DNA from: Holophagaceae bacterium UBA706
Lineage (GTDB): Bacteria > Acidobacteriota > Holophagae > Holophagales > Holophagaceae
Reading direction: 5' to 3'
NCBI GenBank assembly: GCA_002298155.1
Contig: DBME01000192.1
Coordinates: 1 to 9,896 of the forward strand
Length of the DNA stretch: 9,896 nt
Made by a program: the position numbers and the translations under genes
In this document: piece by piece, positions 1-7,506 of the stretch
Layout: each line of letters begins with the position of its first letter
Position numbering within the stretch: the first letter of the stretch is position 1
The notes under the pieces: model-generated
What the model was told of the DNA's origin: nothing
Database searches by the model: none
Seen by the model: only the letters and a program-made list of their open reading frames with translations

Positions 1-102
1 GTGGCGGGCCAGAAGCTGGGCTCGGCCTTCGCGGAGCTTTGGCTGCGCGACCCCGCGGCCCGCAAGCTCGTGGAGGAGGTGCGGGCCGCGGAGTGGCGGT
101 AG
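1..102 (+). CDS. 3' end of an unidentified gene (partial)
   Basis: The first reading frame is open from base 1 and ends at TAG 100-102, giving 33 residues of a C-terminus. The fragment is rich in Ala, Arg, Leu and Glu, ends in AAEWR and looks like an amphipathic helix (charged residues alternate with Leu/Val/Ala). Third codon positions are almost all G or C, as in the other real genes here, so I take it as coding. The GTG at base 1 is read as an internal Val codon, because no upstream sequence is available to test it as a start. The family cannot be recognised. Its stop codon directly abuts the stop of the convergent small gene that follows, with no spacer and no visible terminator. Confidence 0.6.
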   Translation: MAGQKLGSAFAELWLRDPAARKLVEEVRAAEWR

Positions 103-327
103 CTACTTCATGGCCAGCAGGAGGAAGCCCAGCCCCAGGAGGCTGCCGGCGAGGCCGTAGAGGATGACGCGCATGGGGCTGGCCTCCAGAGCCGGGTCCA
201 GGGCGGGCAGGCGCGGGTCGCCCTTCCGGTTGCCGTTCCACTTCCAACGGTCGGGCCTCCGACGCCGTTCCCAGGGGGGGATGCGGGAGCTGGGCAGGCG
301 AGTGGGCGGGTGTCGTGAGATGTTCAT
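103..327 (-). CDS. small single-pass membrane protein, unknown function
   Basis: A 74-residue product has a Pro/Arg-rich polar N-terminal half (residues about 1-52, with an ERRRRP stretch and a WKWNGN stretch) and one strong C-terminal membrane helix (about 53-73, VILYGLAGSLLGLGFLLLAM) ending in Lys. The basic N-terminus predicts a cytoplasmic N-in, tail-anchored-like topology. G/C-rich third codon positions run through nearly the whole frame, which supports the long start at 327. However, no good ribosome site precedes that ATG, whereas a GGAGG (plus-strand 183-187) lies 8 bases before an internal ATG at 174, which would make a 23-residue protein that is almost only the membrane helix. No family is recognised. 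The gene converges on the fragment at 1-102 with zero spacing. Confidence 0.5.
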   Translation of the reverse strand: MNISRHPPTRLPSSRIPPWERRRRPDRWKWNGNRKGDPRLPALDPALEASPMRVILYGLAGSLLGLGFLLLAMK

Positions 328-449
328 GAAATATTAATCCGAAGCGATCGCCTTCAAGATAATGTATGAATGAATAATTGCAAGAGACCGCTTGAACGGA
401 TTCCGCCGGCTCCTAACATGGGAACCTCAAATTCCCAGCAGGAGCCCCT
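328..449. promoter_or_regulatory. divergent intergenic region with candidate promoters
   Basis: This AT-rich stretch separates the small minus-strand gene from the plus-strand binding-protein gene. For the plus strand, TTGAAC (392-397), a 16-base spacer and TAACAT (414-419) form a plausible sigma70-type promoter with an untranslated leader of about 25 bases; each hexamer matches 4 of 6 consensus bases. For the minus strand, TTGAAG (complement of 352-357) and AT-rich sequence at 330-338 are a weaker candidate with a short spacer. An 8-bp palindrome GCGATCGC lies at 344-351 between them and could be an operator or simply chance. All of this is by eye. Confidence 0.35.
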
Positions 450-1241
450 ATGCGATGCTTCGCTGCAAGCCTGACCCTGGCCTTCATGTGCTGCGCCCTG
501 GGGGCGCAGGTGACCACCCTCCGGGTGGGGGCCGTCACCGCCATTCCCGGCCTTTTCGATCCCCTCAAGCCGGCCCTGGAGAAGGAACTGGGCATCCACC
601 TCACGTACAAGGAGGAATCCGGCGTGGACCTCCTCACGGACGTGGAAGCCGGAGCCCTGGACGTGGCCGTGGCGGGCATCTCCATGGAGGGATGGCTGGA
701 CGCCATGAAGGCCAAGGGCCGGCCCGTGAAGCCCATCGAGAGCTATGATCACCGCCGCATCGGCACGGACCGCCTGAGCGTCCTTGTGAGTCCCGACGTG
801 GTGTCGGACGCGACCGCCCTGGCCATGGACCTGGATCGTGAGCAGATCAAGGGCCTGTTCACCGGGCGCATCCGCAACTGGAAGGAGCTGGGAGGCCCTG
901 ACCTTCCGGTGGTCGTGCTGGTGAGCCGGATCTTCGTGACCACGGCCAAGGCGTTCCGGGATGGCGCCCTGGATGGCCAGCCCATCGTCGAAGGCCACGG
1001 GATGATCGAGGGAGGGATCTACGACATCGCCAAAGCCCTCTGCGAGACCAAGGGCGCCATCACCTTCGGCCCGCTCGGCCTCACCGGGAACACCCGCATC
1101 TGGTCGCCGGCCCAGGCCCCCAAGATCGAGCGCCCCTTCACCCTGGTGGTCTCGCCAACCCTCGACCCCGCCCGGAAGAAGACGGTGGAGGCGATGATCG
1201 CGTTCATCAATGGACCGGGCCAGGCCATCCTGGCGAAGTGA
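450..1241 (+). CDS. exported PstS-like solute-binding protein
   Basis: A 263-residue protein begins with a short signal peptide (hydrophobic residues 4-18, likely cleavage near Ala19/Gln20), so the mature protein should be periplasmic. The rest matches the PBP-like-2 / phosphate-binding (PstS) fold. It opens with a beta strand (LRVGAV, 24-29), has the domain segment ending GALDVAVAGIS (68-78), and carries the family hallmark GLFTGRIRNWKELGGPDLPV (135-154). The start is supported by AGGAG at 440-444, 5 bases before the ATG. The Ser-Gly-Thr phosphate-contact motif expected after the NWKELGG strand is absent (VSRIFVTTAKAF instead), so phosphate is an unlikely ligand. No permease or ATPase gene is next to it. 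It may be an orphan binding protein of the kind often annotated 'substrate-binding domain-containing protein'; the ligand is unknown. Its stop directly abuts that of glpK. Confidence 0.8.
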   Translation: MRCFAASLTLAFMCCALGAQVTTLRVGAVTAIPGLFDPLKPALEKELGIHLTYKEESGVDLLTDVEAGALDVAVAGISMEGWLDAMKAKGRPVKPIESYDHRRIGTDRLSVLVSPDVVSDATALAMDLDREQIKGLFTGRIRNWKELGGPDLPVVVLVSRIFVTTAKAFRDGALDGQPIVEGHGMIEGGIYDIAKALCETKGAITFGPLGLTGNTRIWSPAQAPKIERPFTLVVSPTLDPARKKTVEAMIAFINGPGQAILAK

Positions 1242-2753
1242 TCAGCCCTCGGCGTGGTCCCGGGGCCCGGCGGGTTCGAGCCAGCCGCGGGTGCGCTCCA
1301 CGGCCTTGCGCCATTCGCCCATGAGGGCTGAGCGCTCCGCCTGCCCCATGACGGGCTCGAAGCGCTTCCCGGGCCGCCAGTTGCGGGTGATCTGGCCGGT
1401 GTCGGCCCAGAACCCCACAGCCAGACCGGCCAGGTAGGCGGCGCCCAGGGCGGTGGTCTCGGTGATCTCGGGACGCACCACGGTGACGCCGAGAATGTCG
1501 GCCTGGAACTGCATGAGGAGGTCGTTGCGGGATGCGCCGCCGTCCACGCGCAGCTCCGTGAGGCGGATGCCCGAATCGGCCTCCATGGCGCCGATGACGT
1601 CGGCGGTCTGGTAGGCGATGGATTCCAGCACCGCCCGGGCGATGTGGCCGCGGTTGCTGCCGCGGGTGAGGCCGAAGAAGGTGCCCCGGGCGCTGGAGTC
1701 CCAGTAGGGCGCGCCCAGGCCCACGAAGGCCGGCACGTGGTAGACGCCCCCGTTGCCGGGGACGCTGGCGGCCAGGGCCTCCACGTCCGCCGAGGACGTG
1801 ATGATGCCGAGCCCATCCCGCAGCCATTGCACCGCGGCCCCAGCCATGAAGACGCTGCCTTCCAGGGCGTAGGACGTGGCGCCCCCCACCTGCCAGAGGG
1901 TGGTGGTGAGGAGACGGTTGCGGGAGGTGGTGGGGCGGTCGCCGGTGTTGAGCAGGAGGAAGCAGCCGGTGCCGTAGGTGTTCTTGGCCATGCCGGATTC
2001 GAGGCAGGCCTGGCCGAAGGTGGCGGCCTGCTGATCCCCGGCGAGGCCCGCCACGGGGATGGGGCCGCCCAGCAGGGCGGGGTCCGAGGTTCCAACGACG
2101 CCACTGGATTCCACCACGCGCGGAAGGACCGCGGCCGGGATGCGCAGGACCTCGAGCAGCTCCGCATCCCACTGGCCCGTGTGGATGTTGAAGAGCAGCG
2201 TGCGGGAGGCGTTGCTGGGGTCGGTGACGTGCTGTCCCGTGAGCTTCCACGCGAGCCAGCAATCGATGGTGCCGAAGGCAAGCTCGCCGCGTTCGGCGCG
2301 CTCCCGGGCCCCGGGAAGGGTGTCGAGCAGCCACTGCAGCTTGGTGCCGGAGAAGTAGGCGTCCAGCACGAGGCCGGTGCGCTCCTGGAAGAAGAAGGCC
2401 AGGCCCCGCGCCCGCAGCTCGTCGCAGATGGCCGAGGTGCGCCGGTCCTGCCACACGATGGCCGGCGCCAGGGGCTCACCCGTGGCGCGGTCCCACAGGA
2501 CGGTGGTCTCCCGCTGGTTGGTGATGCCGATGGCCGCCACGTCGCCCGGGGCCGCCCCGGCCCTGGCCAGGACCTCCCGGGCCACCTCGAGCTGGGTGCG
2601 CCAGATCTCCTGGGCGTCGTGCTCCACCCAGCCGGGCTGGGGGAAGTGCTGGGTGAACTCCTTCTGGGCCACCCCGGCCACGGCACCCCTCCGGTCGAAG
2701 AGGAGCGCCCGCGAACTGGTGGTTCCCTGGTCGAGGGCTAGGATGTAGGACAT
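1242..2753 (-). CDS. glpK: glycerol kinase
   Basis: This 503-residue FGGY-family kinase phosphorylates glycerol with ATP to sn-glycerol 3-phosphate in the cytoplasm; the length is typical of GlpK. Visible signatures are the N-terminal phosphate-binding DQGTTSSR (8-15), TNQRET (78-83) with glycerol-contacting Arg81 and Glu82, YFSGTK (133-138, Tyr133), the catalytic Asp240 in [16 protein letters not shown] (258-265), [10 protein letters not shown] (296-305) and the ATP-side DGGASRN (404-410). The segment before the catalytic Asp reads GGPIPVAG, so the Arg that binds fructose 1,6-bisphosphate in the E. coli enzyme (Arg236) is replaced by Pro231; that allosteric control is probably absent. The gene starts immediately after the acs stop (TGA then ATG, no gap) without its own ribosome site, so its translation is probably coupled to acs. 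No glpF or glpD is in the window. Confidence 0.96.
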   Translation of the reverse strand: MSYILALDQGTTSSRALLFDRRGAVAGVAQKEFTQHFPQPGWVEHDAQEIWRTQLEVAREVLARAGAAPGDVAAIGITNQRETTVLWDRATGEPLAPAIVWQDRRTSAICDELRARGLAFFFQERTGLVLDAYFSGTKLQWLLDTLPGARERAERGELAFGTIDCWLAWKLTGQHVTDPSNASRTLLFNIHTGQWDAELLEVLRIPAAVLPRVVESSGVVGTSDPALLGGPIPVAGLAGDQQAATFGQACLESGMAKNTYGTGCFLLLNTGDRPTTSRNRLLTTTLWQVGGATSYALEGSVFMAGAAVQWLRDGLGIITSSADVEALAASVPGNGGVYHVPAFVGLGAPYWDSSARGTFFGLTRGSNRGHIARAVLESIAYQTADVIGAMEADSGIRLTELRVDGGASRNDLLMQFQADILGVTVVRPEITETTALGAAYLAGLAVGFWADTGQITRNWRPGKRFEPVMGQAERSALMGEWRKAVERTRGWLEPAGPRDHAEG

Positions 2754-4724
<1,971 letters not shown>

Positions 4725-4729
4725 GGCAT

Positions 4730-4734
4730 CTCCT
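4730..4734 (-). promoter_or_regulatory. ribosome binding site that sets the acs start
   Basis: The minus strand reads AGGAG here, 5 bases before the ATG at 4724. The longer in-frame ATG at 4766 has only AGG touching it and no spaced Shine-Dalgarno sequence. This favours the shorter protein. Confidence 0.75.
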
Positions 4735-4766
4735 GGCAGGGTCGGGGGGTTCTGGTGGTGGAACAT

Positions 4767-4794
4767 CCTATATCACTTTCAATTCCCAAAACAA
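4767..4794 (-). promoter_or_regulatory. candidate acs-glpK promoter
   Basis: On the minus strand TTGTTT (complement of 4789-4794), a 16-base spacer and TATAGG (complement of 4767-4772) form a moderate sigma70-like promoter. It lies in the only AT-rich patch between the divergent acs and 4819 genes. Predicted initiation near 4760 leaves a leader of about 35 bases before the ATG at 4724. The same patch must also hold the promoter of the plus-strand gene, for which I see no convincing hexamer pair. Confidence 0.35.
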
Positions 4795-4818
4795 TTTGAA
4801 CTCGCGCAAACTTCCAGG

Positions 4819-5289
4819 ATGGACAACGCCTCCCCCGCCGAACTGGCCCTCCAACTGCTGTTCAAGAAACTGCACCCCCACCTGGAGGACGCGGCCCACG
4901 CCCTGGCCAAGGGCGCCGGGGCCAAGGACCTGGAACGGCTCCACGGCAAGCTGACCACCGCCTGCGCCCAGGCCTCGGAAATCCTGGAGGGTCTGTCGTC
5001 CCAGTGCGAGGGGCCCCTCGCGGAAAGCCTCGACACCCTTTCGGCCAACCTCACACCTCTTGGGGTCGGCTACCAGCAATTACTGATTTTGGTTCAGTTG
5101 TGCCTTGAGGAGGCGCCGGCGGACCTCCTGCCCTTCGTGCCCCAGGGGGCCGTCGCGGCATCCAGCTGGGGCAAGCGCATGGTGGCGTTCCTGGGGCAGC
5201 TCGAGGATCCCGCGTTCCAGGCCCGGGCGCGCTGGTCCGCGGTGGATCCGGACCTGGGCGACGAGGCCCTGGTGGACGATGATCTCTAG
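4819..5289 (+). CDS. hypothetical helical protein, 156 residues
   Basis: The product has no signal peptide and no membrane helix and should be cytoplasmic. Residues 8-60 are rich in Ala, Leu, Lys and Glu and look alpha-helical. A Leu/Val-rich helix (85-97) is followed by a Pro-containing turn, and the C-terminus is strongly acidic (DPDLGDEALVDDDL, 143-156). It contains two Cys pre-helix residues of no obvious pattern and I recognise no family. The ATG at 4819 is the first Met in this frame that avoids overlapping acs; the next Met is residue 121. The frame stays open upstream to 4633, but that extension runs antisense through the acs start region. AGG touches the ATG but there is no spaced ribosome site. 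It is divergent from acs and lies 64 bases upstream of the Cache-channel gene on the same strand, so the two could be co-transcribed. Confidence 0.7.
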   Translation: MDNASPAELALQLLFKKLHPHLEDAAHALAKGAGAKDLERLHGKLTTACAQASEILEGLSSQCEGPLAESLDTLSANLTPLGVGYQQLLILVQLCLEEAPADLLPFVPQGAVAASSWGKRMVAFLGQLEDPAFQARARWSAVDPDLGDEALVDDDL

Positions 5290-5302
5290 GGTGGCGTAGA
5301 AT
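5273..5302 (+). promoter_or_regulatory. candidate promoter of the Cache-channel gene
   Basis: TGGACG (5273-5278), an 18-base spacer and TAGAAT (5297-5302, 5 of 6 matches to the -10 consensus) precede the gene, followed by an AT-rich run to 5320 that is unusual for this GC-rich segment. A second -10-like TATACA lies at 5314-5319 without a good -35. The upstream element overlaps the end of the 156-residue gene. Confidence 0.3.
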
Positions 5303-5353
5303 AATAAATAGATTATACATGGATCACTCTGCCTTCCGCCCGCCGGAGGATCC

Positions 5354-7450
5354 ATGGCTTTGCGCGCCCGGCCCCTGGCCGTCTCCATCACCGCCATCCT
5401 GGCCCTGGCCTTCGCCGTCTCCGTGGCCCGGCTGGCCCTGCAGCGCCATGCCGTGGAGAAGGCGGCCTGGGAGGAATGCCACGGCCAGGCGCAGGCGGCC
5501 GCCGGAGAGGTGCAGAAGCTTCTGGGGGACCTGGAAGGCCGGGTCCACACCCTGGCGGAGGGTCTCTCGGCGGGCAGGGTCCGGGTGGGAGACCTTCCCG
5601 CCGTCCTGGAGTCCTCCCTGACCCAGGCCCCGGCCTGCGCCTCGCGCATGGGGGTGATGTTCGCGCCCTTCGCGGCGGATCCCGCCCACCGGCTGCGGGC
5701 GCCCTCCGCCGCGCGCCAGGAGGGCGCCATCCAGGTGGATGCCGGCCTCGGGCCGGAGGACTACACGGGGCTGCCCTGGTTCCAGCAGGACCTCCGGCAG
5801 CCCAACTGGAACGATCCCCACGCGGCCCTGGGGACGGGGGATCTCCTGGTGGACTACTCCGAGCCCTTCCGGCTTCCCGGCGCCTCCTCCCCCTCGGGGG
5901 TCGTGAGGGTGGAAGTCACCATGAAGGACATCCAGAAGCTGGTGGGGGCCCTGGCGCCGGGCAGCTCGGGCTACGGCTTCCTGCTGTCGGACAAGGGCGT
6001 CTACCTGGCGGATCCCGTCGACGAGCACGTGCGGAACCGCAGGACCTTCGAATCCGTGGCCCGGGAACTGGGGGACCAGGGCCGGCTCGCCATCGCCCGC
6101 GCCGCGCTCGGGCACCGCGCGGATTTCAGGGAGAGCGTGAGCTCCATGACCGACCTGAAGACCTGGATCTTCCTGGAGCCGGTGCCCGCGGCCCGGTGGT
6201 CCCTGGGAACGGTGATCATCAAGGACGAGCTCGTCCTGGAGCCGCACGACCTGAACCGCACGCTGGCGAAGGTGGTGACGCTGGGCTTGGCCTGCGGGCT
6301 GTCGGCGCTGTTCCTCCTCTGCGGCCCGCGGCCCCTGGACGGGAGACGGCTGTGGATCCTCTCCACGGCCGGGTCGGTGGCCGTGGCCGCGGCCATCGGG
6401 ACCTTGTGGTACTTCGCCTGCACGATCCACGACCGCTCGCGCACCCAGGAGGTGCAGGTCATGAGCCTGGCCAGCCGGGATGCCTTCCTCCGGCGGTATT
6501 CCAATCTGGGCGCGGGCTTCAAGGAGGTCTCCTCCACCTTCGTGCCCACCGGCATCTTCATCCAGCAGCTGGAGCTGAGCGGGGACAACCGCATGCGGAT
6601 CTCGGGGCAGGTCTGGGAGCGCCTGCCCAAGGACTTCCCCGTGGAGGCCCGCGGCGTGGTCTTCCCCGAGGCCGTCACCTGCGAAATGGGGGCCGGGTTC
6701 ATCAAGAAGGACGCCAATGGCCTGACCCTGGTCCAGCCGTTCCGGGGCGTCTTCCCGATGCAGACCGACAGCACCGTCACCTACCCTTTCGACAGGTCCT
6801 CGGTGCGTCTGCGCATCTGGCCGAAGCTCTTCTACGGGAACACCGTCCTCGTGCCGGACCTGGAGGCCTACACCCTGCTCGTCCCCGCCTCGCTGCCGGG
6901 CATCGACAAGGGGCTGGGCCTTTCCGGCTGGCGCCTGAACCAGAGCCGGTTCTCCTTCATCATCCAGGCCTACAACACCAATTTCGGTATCAGCGACTAC
7001 ACGGGCCAGCAGGATTCCCCCGAACTGGCCTACGCCTTCAGCCTGAAGCGGAATTTCATCAACCCATTCATCGCCACCTTCCTGCCCATCCTGGTGGTGG
7101 CGGGCCTGATGTTCACCCTCCTCATGACCTCGACCCGCTCCCGGGACAGCATCGCCCTCACGGGCTACAACACCTTCAACATCCTCCGGGCCGTGATCTC
7201 GCTCTTCTTCCCGGTGGTCATCGCCCAGATCAACCTCCGGAACCACATCCTCACGGAGGGGCTGCTCTACGTGGAGTACTACTACTTCGTCATCTACCTG
7301 ATGGTCCTGCTGGTGGCCGTCAACGCCCTCGCCGTGGCCTACTGGGACCACCCGGGGCTGCAGGAGGGGGAGAACCGGATCGCCAAGGTGCTCTTCTGGC
7401 CCTTCCTCACCCTCTCCTTCTACGGGATATCGGTCCTCTACCTCCTGTGA
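5354..7450 (+). CDS. Cache sensor fused to pentameric ligand-gated ion channel
   Basis: A 698-residue membrane protein. Order: N-terminal signal anchor (9-27); a periplasmic double-Cache-like region (about 30-290, with GLPWF 139-143, VDYSEPF 166-172 and GYGFLLSDKG 206-215); a helical hairpin (TM 303-323, basic loop GPRPLDGRR, TM 333-356); an extracellular beta-sandwich (about 357-568); and four helices M1 569-592, M2 about 599-626, M3 636-664 and M4 675-698. The second half follows prokaryotic Cys-loop-type channels: TGIFIQQLEL (399-408), SGQVW (417-421), the Pro-loop YPFD (477-480), GWRL (525-528), pre-M1 Arg566 and the M1 Pro578. Asp480 and Arg566 correspond to the GLIC Asp122-Arg192 pair. 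There is no Cys loop, as in bacteria generally. No HAMP, kinase or methyl-accepting domain is present. GGAGG at 5345-5349 supports the start. Ligand and ion selectivity are unknown. Cache assignment is less certain than the channel assignment. Confidence 0.8.
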   Translation: MALRARPLAVSITAILALAFAVSVARLALQRHAVEKAAWEECHGQAQAAAGEVQKLLGDLEGRVHTLAEGLSAGRVRVGDLPAVLESSLTQAPACASRMGVMFAPFAADPAHRLRAPSAARQEGAIQVDAGLGPEDYTGLPWFQQDLRQPNWNDPHAALGTGDLLVDYSEPFRLPGASSPSGVVRVEVTMKDIQKLVGALAPGSSGYGFLLSDKGVYLADPVDEHVRNRRTFESVARELGDQGRLAIARAALGHRADFRESVSSMTDLKTWIFLEPVPAARWSLGTVIIKDELVLEPHDLNRTLAKVVTLGLACGLSALFLLCGPRPLDGRRLWILSTAGSVAVAAAIGTLWYFACTIHDRSRTQEVQVMSLASRDAFLRRYSNLGAGFKEVSSTFVPTGIFIQQLELSGDNRMRISGQVWERLPKDFPVEARGVVFPEAVTCEMGAGFIKKDANGLTLVQPFRGVFPMQTDSTVTYPFDRSSVRLRIWPKLFYGNTVLVPDLEAYTLLVPASLPGIDKGLGLSGWRLNQSRFSFIIQAYNTNFGISDYTGQQDSPELAYAFSLKRNFINPFIATFLPILVVAGLMFTLLMTSTRSRDSIALTGYNTFNILRAVISLFFPVVIAQINLRNHILTEGLLYVEYYYFVIYLMVLLVAVNALAVAYWDHPGLQEGENRIAKVLFWPFLTLSFYGISVLYLL

Positions 7451-7465
7451 TCCGCCGTTGACGGG

Positions 7466-7482
7466 GCCTCGTAATTTGAGGC
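7466..7482 (+). other. small hairpin in the spacer before the protease gene
   Basis: GCCTC, a 7-base loop GTAATTT and GAGGC form a 5-bp stem inside the 56-base spacer after the channel gene. No U-run follows, so it is a poor terminator and read-through into the protease gene is likely. It could be chance. Confidence 0.25.
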
Positions 7483-7506
7483 AAGCTGCCCTCCAGGAGG
7501 CGCCCC

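Noticed and set aside
354..998. A 214-codon minus-strand frame over the binding-protein gene
   Set aside because: His/Gly-rich shadow without a ribosome site; the plus strand has a signal peptide and a family hallmark.
4725..4766. The longer acs start at 4766 (14 extra residues)
   Set aside because: No spaced ribosome site precedes it and the candidate promoter overlaps it; AGGAG before 4724 and the usual family length favour the shorter form.
5324..7351. A 675-codon minus-strand frame and a 661-codon plus-strand frame (5476-7461) overlapping the Cache-channel gene
   Set aside because: Both are repetitive Gly/Arg/Pro/His-rich translations with no membrane helices or motifs; the 5354-7450 frame has clear domains and a ribosome site.
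5354..7450. Methyl-accepting chemoreceptor or sensor kinase, suggested by the Cache-like N-terminus
   Set aside because: There is no HAMP, methyl-accepting, kinase or GGDEF domain; the sequence after the Cache region is a second ectodomain and four membrane helices.
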